Positions 51,596 to 61,127 of a stretch of DNA of 64,000 nucleotides are shown piece after piece. Positions within the stretch are counted from its first letter, which is position 1. Every line of letters begins with the position of its first letter. The stretch is taken from NCBI GenBank assembly GCA_903903985.1, contig CAIVAT010000013.1:1-64000 (forward strand). Reading direction: 5' to 3'. The position numbers were made by a program, and so were the translations under genes. The notes beneath the pieces are model-generated. The model saw only the letters and a list, made by a program, of their open reading frames with translations. It did no database searches and was not told where the DNA came from. This DNA comes from an uncultured Bacteroidales bacterium. Lineage in GTDB: Bacteria; Bacteroidota; Bacteroidia; Bacteroidales; FEN-979.

Positions 51596-52222
51596 TTATT
51601 TATTTCTGACGCACCTTACCGAAAATCCTGAATTTTTATCATTGGAGCTGACTCCCAAATCCTTGCTGCCATGTGCAAAAAGCACGTTGTTGCCAACGGA
51701 ATCATTGACTTTCCCTGATGACCAGCAACCACCCCAGAAATTCATGCCGATACAGGATCCATCAGGATGCCTTACACCGCTCAACAGGGAGGATAAGGTG
51801 CCGGGAGCGGGAGTTCCCGCAGTGCCGGGAGCTCCGGCTATCGTGTCCATCATTTGCATTTTCAGGCCTGCTAAATTGCTTCCTCCAAGAGACTGGATCA
51901 ATACGTTCCACTCTTTGTCTGAAGGCAGGTGCCAGCCTTTGGGACAAGCAGTTTGGGCTGCTTTCCATGAATAAAGCCTGCCAAATTTCTTTTCATTGAC
52001 AGAATCATTGTTGTAAGACCAACTCCCTGCCGGGAGATTAACCCTCAGGTTTTCTGCCATCCAGCTTTGGGCTCCGATTTTCACATAATGATAAACATGG
52101 TTGTCACGAATATCAGTGAAAGTCTGTTTGGCCTGGGCATTCAGTAAAACCGGAAGAATGGACAAACTGAAAAACAGCGCTATGGCAACTATTAAGCCAC
52201 CAGTAAGATTTGATTTTTTCAT
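51596..52222 (-). CDS. Exported FISUMP-domain protein (short)
   Basis: A 208-residue exported protein (ATG 52222; signal peptide GLIVAIALFFSLSILPVLLNAQ). Almost the whole mature chain is one FISUMP domain: FTDIRDNHVYHYVKIGAQSW, WMAENLRVN, GRLYSWKAAQTACPKGWHLP, WNVLIQSLGGSNLAG and GFSVRCVRNK. It is the simple form of the domain that ends the 995-residue protein at 8456. Function of FISUMP domains is not established; they resemble the formylglycine-generating/C-lectin fold. There is no T9SS sorting domain. It may have its own promoter, as TACTTTTA lies about 25 bp upstream on its strand. Confidence 0.85.
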   Translation of the reverse strand: MKKSNLTGGLIVAIALFFSLSILPVLLNAQAKQTFTDIRDNHVYHYVKIGAQSWMAENLRVNLPAGSWSYNNDSVNEKKFGRLYSWKAAQTACPKGWHLPSDKEWNVLIQSLGGSNLAGLKMQMMDTIAGAPGTAGTPAPGTLSSLLSGVRHPDGSCIGMNFWGGCWSSGKVNDSVGNNVLFAHGSKDLGVSSNDKNSGFSVRCVRNK

Positions 52223-52272
52223 AATAAATTTTTCATATTTGGATGTAAAAGTAGAGAGAAAAAAGTGAACCA

Positions 52273-52304
52273 TTGCATTTTTCTCTTTTGTTTGTCTATT
52301 TTTG
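52273..52304 (+). promoter_or_regulatory. Promoter of hldD
   Basis: TTG, 21 bp, then TATTTTTG (52297-52304) match the Bacteroidota consensus. It lies in the divergent gap before hldD, 68 bp from the ATG at 52372. Confidence 0.55.
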
Positions 52305-52371
52305 TCAAAAAGATTGATTCCTCTGCAGCAATAACTGCTGAAGTGGTATCATGATTCAAATCCGGGATATC

Positions 52372-53367
52372 ATGATCGTTGTCACAGGAGCCGCAGGGTT
52401 TATCGGGAGTTGCCTGGTTGGCAAACTCAACAACAAGGGATATAAAAACATCGTCCTGGTGGATGATTTTTCAAAAACGGAAAAGTTTCCGAACCTGGCA
52501 CATAAGATCTATATTGAAAAGGTCGAACGCATGCAGTTTTTCCCCTGGCTGGCTAAAAATTCCGCAGAGGTGGAATTTATCTTTCATATAGGAGCCCGCA
52601 CTGATACTACCGAATTCAGCATGGCAGTGTTCGAAGAACTGAATATAAGGTATTCCAGGGATGTATGGAACGCCTGCATCCTGTATGGTATCCCGATGGT
52701 GTACGCTTCCTCTGCCGCTACCTATGGAGATGGCTCGCTTGGTTATGATGATCATGACAACAGCCTGAGTTCCCATCTGAAGCCCCTCAACCCCTATGGT
52801 GTTTCGAAAAACGAATTCGACAAATGGGTCTTGCAGCAAATTATAACACCCCCGCGGTGGTACGGGTTGAAATTCTTTAACGTTTTCGGACCCAATGAAT
52901 ATCACAAGGGGAGGATGGCTTCGGTGGTTTTTCATGCGTTCAACCAGGCGGACGGATGGACGGGCGGACGGGCGAACGGGCAGAGGGGCGTTGTTCGGTT
53001 GTTCAGGTCGCACAATCCTGAATATACTGACGGCGGACAATTGCGTGATTTTATCTATGTAAAGGATGTAACGGATGTACTTTATTTTCTCTTGAATAAC
53101 CCTGCTGAAAGTGGCATATACAACCTCGGTACCGGAAAGGCCCGGACATTCCTCGACCTGGCCACTTCCGTGTTCACTGCCCTGAACATGCCACCTGTCA
53201 TTGAATTCATCGATACGCCTGTGGATATTAGGGATAAGTACCAGTACTTCACCGAGGCAAAAATGGAAAAGCTGCGGGCTGCGGGATACTCAAAACCTTT
53301 TTTCACCCTCGAAGCCGCGATCACTGAATATGTACAGGGGTATCTGGTCGAAAAAATCTACTATTGA
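52372..53367 (+). CDS. hldD: ADP-L-glycero-D-manno-heptose 6-epimerase
   Basis: Turns ADP-D-glycero-manno-heptose into the L form for LPS inner core. The 331-residue protein is an extended SDR: the NAD(P)-binding loop is VVTGAAGFIGSCLVGKL and the catalytic Tyr/Lys are in YGVSKNEFD. SAATYGDGSLGYDDHD and LFRSHNPEYTDGGQLRDFIY are typical of HldD. ATG 52372 (MIVVTG) is preferred to 52351, which only adds seven residues. An 8-bp tandem array (52950-52989) in frame replaces a short conserved loop with ADGWTGGRANGQRG. An array with a period not divisible by three in a coding region could cause phase-variable expression. Confidence 0.93.
   Translation: MIVVTGAAGFIGSCLVGKLNNKGYKNIVLVDDFSKTEKFPNLAHKIYIEKVERMQFFPWLAKNSAEVEFIFHIGARTDTTEFSMAVFEELNIRYSRDVWNACILYGIPMVYASSAATYGDGSLGYDDHDNSLSSHLKPLNPYGVSKNEFDKWVLQQIITPPRWYGLKFFNVFGPNEYHKGRMASVVFHAFNQADGWTGGRANGQRGVVRLFRSHNPEYTDGGQLRDFIYVKDVTDVLYFLLNNPAESGIYNLGTGKARTFLDLATSVFTALNMPPVIEFIDTPVDIRDKYQYFTEAKMEKLRAAGYSKPFFTLEAAITEYVQGYLVEKIYY
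52950..52989. repeat. 8-bp tandem repeat GGACGGGC, five degenerate copies, in hldD
   Basis: GGACGGAT, GGACGGGC, GGACGGGC, GAACGGGC and AGAGGGGC follow head to tail. The 40-bp array lies inside hldD. Gain or loss of one unit would shift the frame. Confidence 0.8.
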
Positions 53368-53498
53368 CCGAAACCTTAACAAGCAACCATGACGTTTTTT
53401 CCCCCTATATTATTTTTTGATTAATTCTTCACTGCCCATGACATTTTCATTTATTTATTCTTATTTTTGTATAAAATATTAACGAAAAACACGAACGT

Positions 53499-56420
53499 AT
53501 GAAAAAGTATTTATTTCTTTTTGTCATGGCTATTGGCTTTAGTATCCTTGGGATGGGACAAGCCATTCTTTATGAAGACTTTAACTATACACCACCAGCC
53601 TATATCGGAGGGAATGGAAATGCTGGCTCCACTTCCAATAACTGGACAACGCATAGTGTTACCGCAGGACAAACAACCACCGTTGATATACAAAGTGGCA
53701 GTTTATCGTATACCGGATTAGCAACATCCACTGGCAATAAAGTTTACCTGTTCAGCAATGCAAATGCTACCTCCCGGGATGTGAACCGTCCTTATACCAC
53801 AACGGCAACTGCAATTTACTATTCTGCACTGGTCTCGGTTATCGACAATTCGCAGATTTCTGCTGCAACACCTGATTATTTCATGTGCCTTGGTCAAACT
53901 GCAGGAACAACCGTTACAATTTTATCTGGCCGTCTTGGAATTAAATCCGTGAACACTGGCGCCAACTTCCGTTTGAGCATCCTGAATACTTCGGGAGGAA
54001 CTCCTGTATTTACTGAATTTGCCCAGGATCTTACTTTTGGCACAACTTACCTTGTTGTTGTGAAAGTTGACAGGAGTACAACCCCCATCACCGCCAGCCT
54101 CTGGGTGAATCCTTCCAGTATTGGCGGGACGGAGCCAACAGGACAAATAACAAATAACAGTGGAACCGGAGCATTCACAGGCTTTGCATCCATCTGTCTC
54201 AGAAATTCCGCAACAACACCCAAAGCAAATATTGATGAGATCAGGGTCGGAACCACCTGGGCCGATGTTACACCAACAGGGACCGTTGCGCCTCCCACCG
54301 TTCAAACATCAAACTTTACCTTCGCAAACGTCCTGCAAACCCAGATGGATGTTTCCTGGACCAATGGAGACGGTGCCAAACGCGTTATCAAGATGAATAC
54401 GACCAATTCATTCACAGCACCTGCGGATGGTACAGATCCTACTGCCGATCCATTTTATGACAGTGGCGAACAAGTGATTTATAATGGTACCGGAAGTACC
54501 GTTCCGACGGTAACCGGCCTCACAGCCAATACTACCTATTGGTTCAAAGCATGGGAATACAATGGATCAGGAAGTTTGACGGCTTATTATACCGGCGTTG
54601 GTGCCAATAACCCTTTAAGTCGTGTAACTGCTGCCAGTGCAACTGCTCCTGTCATCATCGATCCTACCGCAACTTCAATCGGGCAGATTTCGGCTGTTCT
54701 TGGCGGTAACATCACCGCCGACGGAGGTGCTGCCATCACCGAGCGCGGAACCTGCTGGAGTGAGAATTCCCCGGTTGGTTATAATGACCATAGACAGGCT
54801 GAAGGATCAACGGCAACCGGTGTTTTTACCCAAACCGTTTCCGGATTCCCGGCTAACAAGCTGATCTATTATGCTGCATATGCAACCAACAGCCAGGGAC
54901 ACTCCCTTGTCGAATCAAGCTTTACCACATTGCCGGGCGAGCCAACCAACCATGCTACCTTGTTTACTGCTACATCTCCTACCTATTCTTCAGTCACGAA
55001 TACCTGGTCAGACAATAACGGAGCGCAAGCAGCCACAGGATTCCTGATCCTCGCCAACACAACCGGTATTTTCACAGATCCTGTAGACGGGGTGCAACCT
55101 GCTTCCGATCCAAGCTTAACCGACGGCACCGGCCTCGTGTATGTCAACCCAGGAGTCGGAACCTATACCTGGTATTATCTTTACGCATCAACACCCTATT
55201 ATTTTGCCATTTATCCATATACCAACTCAGGAGCCAATATCGATTACAAAACCTCTGCTCCTGTTCCCAATGCAACCGTAACCACCCTTCCTTTTGTAAG
55301 CCCGGTTGCTGCGTGGACTTTTGACACAACACCTCCGTCTGCCGCTGGCCCACCAGTTACAGAAACCCCTACTTCAGTAGCCGCTGAGTTCGGCGATCAG
55401 ATCGGTACTGCATATCTTTATGCCGATGGTACCAATGGTTCCACTTTATGGAACAATACTACAAGCGGCAACGAATTGACTGCATTCGGTGGCTCAACCA
55501 TCAATGATCCAAGACAAGGGGCTGCTATACTGGCAGGAATGGCTTATTCACCTGTTGCAGGAACAGGATTGTCCGCAAACGGGAAAACCATGGTGATCAA
55601 ATTCTCTATGACCGCCCTGCTGGACCCGATCTTATCATTTGTAACCCGGGGTACAACTACAGGTTTTAACAGCCAGACCTGGGAATGGAGTACAAATGGC
55701 ACGGTATTTACCCCTTTCGGATCAAACACCGGTGACAATACTGCCAGTTTTGTTTTGAAAACGCTTGACATGAGTGCGATTAACGACCTGGACGGGGCAG
55801 CAGAAGTTTACCTGAGGGTTACTTTTAGCGGTGCTACCAATGCTTCCGGGAACAACCGCCTCGACAACATCGTGATCCGTGCGACCCCAAATACCGGCCC
55901 CCCGGCTACCCTTTCTGTTAGCGGAACCCTATTACCAGGACAATCCCAGTGTTATAACGCCACCAGCACCATCACGGTTGCCGGTTACGATCTTCCAGCC
56001 ACTGCAAGCGCTACGATGATTGCAGGCCAGAATATCTTATATGAACCTGACACCTGGATTCATGCAGGAGCTTACATGTGGGGAAAAATCGCCACGTCCT
56101 ATTGCTCAAAATCACCATCCATGGCCGAAGTTACTTTACCAAAAGAAGAACCTGCAGCCATCAGCCTGATGGATAATGACTTCAGGATCTATCCGAACCC
56201 GACAAGCGGTGTATTCACGCTTGAGCAACGGGGTGAGAACGTAACCGGTACCGTGCGTGTTGAGGTTCTCAACACACTGGGTGGCAAAATTCTCAGTTCT
56301 GAACTGCAAGGCTTGCGTAAACATGAGCTTTCCATCAAAGGCAACCCTTCCGGGATTTATTTTGTAAAAATAATGGCTGGTGAAAAAGTTCAGACCGTGA
56401 AAATCATCCTTACCAACTAA
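53499..56420 (+). CDS. Large T9SS cargo protein with beta-sandwich and Fn3-like domains
   Basis: A 973-residue secreted protein. A signal peptide (LFLFVMAIGFSILGMGQ) opens it. The first 260 residues form a jelly-roll (YEDFNYTPPAYIGGNGNAGS to IDEIRVGTTWADVTP), then Fn3-like repeats with VTGLTANTTYWFKAWEYNGS, an ITERGTCWS block and a further jelly-roll (AWTFDTTPPSAAG to LDNIVIRATP). The C-terminal 85 residues (FRIYPNPTSGVFTLEQR to GIYFVKIMAGEKVQTVKIIL) are a type A T9SS sorting domain. A TATTTTTG -7 element lies at 53462-53469. A strong terminator follows. No catalytic motif is visible; adhesion or matrix role is a guess. Confidence 0.85.
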   Translation: MKKYLFLFVMAIGFSILGMGQAILYEDFNYTPPAYIGGNGNAGSTSNNWTTHSVTAGQTTTVDIQSGSLSYTGLATSTGNKVYLFSNANATSRDVNRPYTTTATAIYYSALVSVIDNSQISAATPDYFMCLGQTAGTTVTILSGRLGIKSVNTGANFRLSILNTSGGTPVFTEFAQDLTFGTTYLVVVKVDRSTTPITASLWVNPSSIGGTEPTGQITNNSGTGAFTGFASICLRNSATTPKANIDEIRVGTTWADVTPTGTVAPPTVQTSNFTFANVLQTQMDVSWTNGDGAKRVIKMNTTNSFTAPADGTDPTADPFYDSGEQVIYNGTGSTVPTVTGLTANTTYWFKAWEYNGSGSLTAYYTGVGANNPLSRVTAASATAPVIIDPTATSIGQISAVLGGNITADGGAAITERGTCWSENSPVGYNDHRQAEGSTATGVFTQTVSGFPANKLIYYAAYATNSQGHSLVESSFTTLPGEPTNHATLFTATSPTYSSVTNTWSDNNGAQAATGFLILANTTGIFTDPVDGVQPASDPSLTDGTGLVYVNPGVGTYTWYYLYASTPYYFAIYPYTNSGANIDYKTSAPVPNATVTTLPFVSPVAAWTFDTTPPSAAGPPVTETPTSVAAEFGDQIGTAYLYADGTNGSTLWNNTTSGNELTAFGGSTINDPRQGAAILAGMAYSPVAGTGLSANGKTMVIKFSMTALLDPILSFVTRGTTTGFNSQTWEWSTNGTVFTPFGSNTGDNTASFVLKTLDMSAINDLDGAAEVYLRVTFSGATNASGNNRLDNIVIRATPNTGPPATLSVSGTLLPGQSQCYNATSTITVAGYDLPATASATMIAGQNILYEPDTWIHAGAYMWGKIATSYCSKSPSMAEVTLPKEEPAAISLMDNDFRIYPNPTSGVFTLEQRGENVTGTVRVEVLNTLGGKILSSELQGLRKHELSIKGNPSGIYFVKIMAGEKVQTVKIILTN

Positions 56421-56441
56421 ACTTTGTCTATCTCTTTATCA

Positions 56442-56480
56442 AGAGGCTGTTCCGCAACCAGGAACAGCCTCTTTTTTTTA
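56442..56480 (+). terminator. Intrinsic terminator of the 973-aa cargo gene
   Basis: AGAGGCTGTTCC, a 7-nt loop and GGAACAGCCTCT are followed by a run of T. Perfect 12-bp stem. Confidence 0.9.
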
Positions 56481-56483
56481 TCT

Positions 56484-56515
56484 TGGCCTTTGATTCGCAT
56501 TAATTGTATTTTTGC
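56484..56515 (+). promoter_or_regulatory. Promoter of the 501-aa cargo gene
   Basis: TTG (56484-56486), 21 bp, then TATTTTTG (56508-56515) match the consensus. The leader to the ATG at 56606 would be about 85 nt. It starts directly after the terminator. Confidence 0.55.
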
Positions 56516-56605
56516 AAGAGGGAATTGAAAAAAGGAATAATTGATGGTTCATTCCCTTCACAAGAAAATGCAAAGTCGTTATACAGATTTTAAAATCAAT
56601 TAATT

Positions 56606-58111
56606 ATGAAACTAAAAATAATTTTACCTGGCCTGATATTCGTTTTGTTGAACCTTCTGCAGCCGGAATCGGTTTCTGCAAGAAATGCACCTTTCACCAC
56701 CGCCGGTTCTTCCTCCGTGTGCCCGGGAGGTACCGCGATCGTTCCGGTTACCGTTTCAAATTTCAGCTTTGTCAAAGCCATCACCCTTCGGCTCGATTTT
56801 GATCCGACCCAAATGAGCTATGTTGAGTTTACAAATCTGAATCCCTTACTTTCAGACGCAGCGGTTCAATGCATCAATGTTGGGCCAAATCTATCTAAAA
56901 TAATCGTTTTCTGGACAAGTTTTACCTCGTCATTCCTGCCGGATGGAGCAGTAATGATGAACCTGAACTTTAAGCTGACAACCGGATCTCCCAACCTTAT
57001 TTTCAACAACAGCTCAAACAGCGGAGGCGATTGTGAATACGCAGATGAAAACATGCAGGCAATGATCGACACACCTACAGATACCTATTATTTCAATTCA
57101 ACCATCACCAACCTGGGGGTAACTCCTGCAGGTCCAGTTGCCGGGGTTTCCACTCTTTGTGCCGGATCCAGTAATGTGCCCTATACCGTGGCCCCCATTG
57201 CCAATGCCACAAGCTACCTATGGACACTACCTGCCGGAGGAACAATTGTCGCAGGAGATAACACGAATTCAATTGTTGTTGATTATTCAAATTCGAGTGC
57301 TTCTGGAGATATAACCGTAGCAGGCACTAATATTTGCGGACCCGGAACTTCTTCAAGCCTTGCTATCACTGTTAACCCTTTGCCTGTTCCTGCCCTCACC
57401 GGGCAAAGCATGGTTTGCGAAGGTGCTACCGGAGTTTACACTACTGAGCCAGGGATGGCCGGTTATATTTGGGCGGTATCTGCAGGCGGAACAATTCTGG
57501 GCTCGGGCTTGAATAACGTGACTGTATCCTGGAATGCTGCCGGTGTTCAATCGGTGAGTGTCAACTATACCAATGCAAATGGATGCAGCAGCAGTTCACC
57601 CTCAATATTGAATGTAACCGTATCCCCAATACCGAACGCGGCTGTTGTAACGGCTGTCGGTGCAGTGCTAACCAGCAGTGCACCCTCTGGAAATCAATGG
57701 TATTATGAAGGAAATTTAATCCCGGGAGCGACAGGACAGACTTACACGGTTACCAGCAATACCGGGTACTACTGGTGTTTGGTTACACTCAATGGTTGCT
57801 CGTCACCTATCTCAAATAAGGTTTGGGTGGTAATTACAGGCCAGAATGAATTGACTGACAACAGTTTCAGGATTTACCCAATACCAAATGACGGGAGATT
57901 CACGCTTTCCTTAACCACTTCGGTGCCGGAAAGCTTTTGCATGGTGGTTTACAACCAGTTGGGTGAAAAAATCTTTGAATTGAACAATCTGCAGGCCAAT
58001 GGTATTTTTGAAAAACAGATCGACCTGCGCCCAATAACCAAAGGTATATATTCCGTAGTACTCACCGGCAAGACAAACAAGGTTGTGCGGAAAATTCTAA
58101 TCGATCGGTAA
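56606..58111 (+). CDS. T9SS cargo protein with N-terminal cohesin-like domain
   Basis: A 501-residue secreted protein. Signal peptide: IILPGLIFVLLNLLQ. The first mature domain (about 35-165) has the cohesin layout: CPGGTAIVPVTVSNFSFVKA, ITLRLDFDPTQMSY, DGAVMMNLNFKLTTG. Two PKD-like repeats follow, the first with NATSYLWTLPAGGTIVAGDN, the second with MAGYIWAVSAGGTILGSG. The last 80 residues (FRIYPIPNDGRFTLSLTT to GIYSVVLTGKTNKVVRKILI) are a T9SS sorting domain. Cohesin domains bind dockerin domains in other systems, but no dockerin is seen in the window. The gene is followed by an 8-bp tandem array. Confidence 0.85.
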   Translation: MKLKIILPGLIFVLLNLLQPESVSARNAPFTTAGSSSVCPGGTAIVPVTVSNFSFVKAITLRLDFDPTQMSYVEFTNLNPLLSDAAVQCINVGPNLSKIIVFWTSFTSSFLPDGAVMMNLNFKLTTGSPNLIFNNSSNSGGDCEYADENMQAMIDTPTDTYYFNSTITNLGVTPAGPVAGVSTLCAGSSNVPYTVAPIANATSYLWTLPAGGTIVAGDNTNSIVVDYSNSSASGDITVAGTNICGPGTSSSLAITVNPLPVPALTGQSMVCEGATGVYTTEPGMAGYIWAVSAGGTILGSGLNNVTVSWNAAGVQSVSVNYTNANGCSSSSPSILNVTVSPIPNAAVVTAVGAVLTSSAPSGNQWYYEGNLIPGATGQTYTVTSNTGYYWCLVTLNGCSSPISNKVWVVITGQNELTDNSFRIYPIPNDGRFTLSLTTSVPESFCMVVYNQLGEKIFELNNLQANGIFEKQIDLRPITKGIYSVVLTGKTNKVVRKILIDR

Positions 58112-58130
58112 CTAACAGATAAAATATATT

Positions 58131-58226
58131 TACCCTGTCACCCTGTTACCCTGTCACCCTGTTACCCTGTCACCCTGTCACCCTGTTACCCTGTCACCCT
58201 GTTACCCTGTTACCCTGTCACCCTGT
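58131..58226. repeat. 8-bp tandem repeat YACCCTGT, twelve copies, abutting a start codon
   Basis: Twelve units of TACCCTGT or CACCCTGT lie head to tail. They end two bases before the ATG of the next gene (58229). They occupy nearly the whole gap between that gene and the stop at 58111, so any promoter must lie upstream of, or within, the array. Confidence 0.95.
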
Positions 58227-58228
58227 CA

Positions 58229-61126
58229 ATGAAATTCAAACTTTCACTCTGCATCTTCTTATTAATCAACCTGCAGGGATTCTGCCAGTATTCCAGCACG
58301 GGCCAGGATCCTGCATCAACCCAATGGCGACAGATTAGAACAAGCCGTTACACACTGATCTTTCCTGAACCGTTCGAAAAAAAAGCACAATACCTTGCCA
58401 ACATCATGGATGTACTTTGCCGGAATGAGACAACAACACTCTCTGCCAGGGTTCCGCGGATACCAGTTATTTTGCACACACAGTCCGTAATTTCCAACGG
58501 CCTGACCGCCTGGGCACCAAAACGCATTGAGTTATATACCTGCCCTCCGCAGCAAACATATGCAGAGGAGTGGCTGGAGCAACTCGCAGTTCATGAATAC
58601 CGGCACGCCGTGCAGATCAGCAAGATTAATCGCGGGTTTTCCAGGGCGCTCTACTATATCTTCGGTGAACAGATTACCGGTGGCATTCTTGGATTGTACG
58701 TTCCTGCCTGGTTTCTTGAAGGAGACGCTACGGTTACTGAAACTTCCATGACAAGGACAGGCCGCGGCAGATCAGCACTTTTTGAAAGTACCCTGAGGGC
58801 GCAGGTTGTCGAAAAGGGGGTCTATCCCTATGATAAAGCAACGCTGGGGTCATATAAAACCTTCACCCCCGATGCCTATTCCCTGGGCTATTACCTGGTA
58901 GGGCAATCGCGTAAAAAGTACGGACCGGAACTATGGAACACCGCAGTTGACAAGGTTGCAAAATATCCCTTCATGGTGGTTCCGTTTAACAGTGGCATCC
59001 GTAAAATCACCGGCATGTGGAAGACGAAACTGTACAAGCAATCACTTGCTGAACTTGACAGCGCCTGGCAACAACAACTTGTTGCAACCCATCATCCGGT
59101 GTTGCGCACCATCACCAAAATAGATCCCAAAAACTATGCTGTTTACAATCATCCCATCCTCTTGAATGATTCCACCATCATTGCCGATAAATCGAGCATG
59201 GACGACGTTGACCGGTTTGTTCTCATCGACCGCAAAACCGGAAAGGAACGGATACTGTTAACGCCCTGCAAGCACATCAACGGAACAACTTCAATCGGAG
59301 GGGATTATCTTTTATGGACGGAGAGTGAAGATGATGTCCGGTGGTCAAACCGCGATTATGCTGAAATCAGGATGTTCAATTTCAGAACGAAAAAGCAGCA
59401 GGAGCTGACAACCGATTCCCGCTATTTTGCTCCGGTCATCTCCCCGGATGGTTCCCGGGTAGCAGCTGTTTGTATTTCGGAGGTCAACCAGTGTTCCATT
59501 GATATCCTGGAAGTTCCTTCCGGTAAAAGAACAGGAAGATTCCCGATCCCGGGTTATGGACAGGCGATCACGCCCAATTGGTCGCCCGATGCCTCCAGGA
59601 TCATTTTCACCTTGCTGACGGAATATGGTGAAACAGTTGCCACCCTCGATCCGGGCACCGGTAAGATCAGTCATTTAATTCCATTTTCATACAATGAGTT
59701 TACCGGCCCTGCGTTTTTTTTCAGGCAGTATATCATCTACAGCGTTGATCATTCAGGTATTGAAGATATCTATGCGATGGATACGATAAGCAGCAATATA
59801 TTTAAGGTCACATCCAGCCGCTTCGCCTCTTTTGATCCTGATTTTACATCGGATAAAAAAAACATGATCTGTTCCGATTACACTTCCGACGGGCTTATGG
59901 TTGTGGAAATACCCGTGGATACAGCAACATGGACCCCCTTGCACCTGGTTGACAACCACTCCTATAAGCTGTATGATGCACTTTCAGCACAGGAAACCGG
60001 CAACATCCAGGACAGTGTGCGTATCCGGAACATCTTCAAAATGAATTCGTCCGACGATTATAGCCTGGAAAAAGACACCATCGGCGGAAAATTATACTCA
60101 TCCAGGAAATATTCGAAAATATTGAACCTTTTTAATCCCCACAGCTGGGCCCCGGTATCGTTTGATGTGAGCAACCTGCTGTTCAATCCCGGGGTCATGG
60201 TGCTTTCACAAAATACCCTGAGCACCATGTTTGCCGGAGCAGGCTGGGAATATGACATCAATGAACAAACCGGAAAATTTTATACCAGTTTAGTTTACAA
60301 AGGGTTGTATCCTGAGTTCACTTTCCGTTTTGATATAGGTAACCGCTCCGCATATGCACAGGATAACGATAGCAGCCAAACATACCGTTTTACCTGGCAG
60401 GAAACCAATTTCAAAGTCTATGCGGGCATCCCATGGAATTTTTCACATGGCAGATTTTCCCGTTACTGTCAACCTTCAATTGGAACTGCCCTGACGGGAA
60501 TTAAACACAACGCATCCACTCCCGGAAATTTTATGACCGGCTGGATTCAGACAATGGATTACCGGCTCACCGCCTCTCAATATCTGCACTCAAACCAAAA
60601 AGATGTTTATCCCCGCTTCGGGCAATCCATCGATTTCAGTTACCGGAATTCACCGTTTGGGGGCAACGACATAGGCTCTGTCCTTGCTCTTGCAGGAAAT
60701 CTATATGTCCCGGGGTTTATCCGTCATCACGGAATCTGGATTTACGCTGGTTATCAGAAGCGTTGGGATGAAGACGTACAATATTATTTATTTTCAAACC
60801 GGATTGCATATCCGAGGGGGTATAATAATGTTTATGATGTTGGTTTACTTAGTATTAGCATTAATTATAAGCTTCCATTGTTCTATCCTGATTTCAGTTT
60901 TGGCTCCGTTATCTACCTGAAACGACTGAAATTGAATCTGTATTACGATTGGGCCAAAGGGAAAAATAAAGGATATATTAATGAATACCAGTCCATGGGC
61001 GGAGAGCTCACTGCTGATTTCCACCTGCTTCGATTTGTCCTGCCCATCGAAATGGGTATGCGGAGCATCTATTATCCCGCTTCAGGCGGCTGGGGATTTG
61101 AATTTCTTTACGCTATTTCATATTGA
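58229..61126 (+). CDS. Metallopeptidase (MA clan) - beta-propeller - barrel protein
   Basis: A 965-residue exported protein with three parts. Signal peptide: FLLINLQGFCQ. About 30-290: a gluzincin-like peptidase domain with the zinc motif HEYRH (His122, Glu123, His126) and a downstream Glu164 in WFLEGDAT, a plausible third ligand. About 300-610: a TolB/PD40-like beta-propeller (YFAPVISPDGSRVAAVC, IFTLLTEYGETVATLD). About 640-965: aromatic-rich, alternating strands ending YPASGGWGFEFLYAISY, like an outer membrane barrel. So a peptidase may be tethered to the outer membrane by its own barrel. Substrate unknown. The start codon directly follows the 8-bp array, and no leader for a ribosome site is visible. 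Confidence 0.75.
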   Translation: MKFKLSLCIFLLINLQGFCQYSSTGQDPASTQWRQIRTSRYTLIFPEPFEKKAQYLANIMDVLCRNETTTLSARVPRIPVILHTQSVISNGLTAWAPKRIELYTCPPQQTYAEEWLEQLAVHEYRHAVQISKINRGFSRALYYIFGEQITGGILGLYVPAWFLEGDATVTETSMTRTGRGRSALFESTLRAQVVEKGVYPYDKATLGSYKTFTPDAYSLGYYLVGQSRKKYGPELWNTAVDKVAKYPFMVVPFNSGIRKITGMWKTKLYKQSLAELDSAWQQQLVATHHPVLRTITKIDPKNYAVYNHPILLNDSTIIADKSSMDDVDRFVLIDRKTGKERILLTPCKHINGTTSIGGDYLLWTESEDDVRWSNRDYAEIRMFNFRTKKQQELTTDSRYFAPVISPDGSRVAAVCISEVNQCSIDILEVPSGKRTGRFPIPGYGQAITPNWSPDASRIIFTLLTEYGETVATLDPGTGKISHLIPFSYNEFTGPAFFFRQYIIYSVDHSGIEDIYAMDTISSNIFKVTSSRFASFDPDFTSDKKNMICSDYTSDGLMVVEIPVDTATWTPLHLVDNHSYKLYDALSAQETGNIQDSVRIRNIFKMNSSDDYSLEKDTIGGKLYSSRKYSKILNLFNPHSWAPVSFDVSNLLFNPGVMVLSQNTLSTMFAGAGWEYDINEQTGKFYTSLVYKGLYPEFTFRFDIGNRSAYAQDNDSSQTYRFTWQETNFKVYAGIPWNFSHGRFSRYCQPSIGTALTGIKHNASTPGNFMTGWIQTMDYRLTASQYLHSNQKDVYPRFGQSIDFSYRNSPFGGNDIGSVLALAGNLYVPGFIRHHGIWIYAGYQKRWDEDVQYYLFSNRIAYPRGYNNVYDVGLLSISINYKLPLFYPDFSFGSVIYLKRLKLNLYYDWAKGKNKGYINEYQSMGGELTADFHLLRFVLPIEMGMRSIYYPASGGWGFEFLYAISY

Positions 61127-61127
61127 C

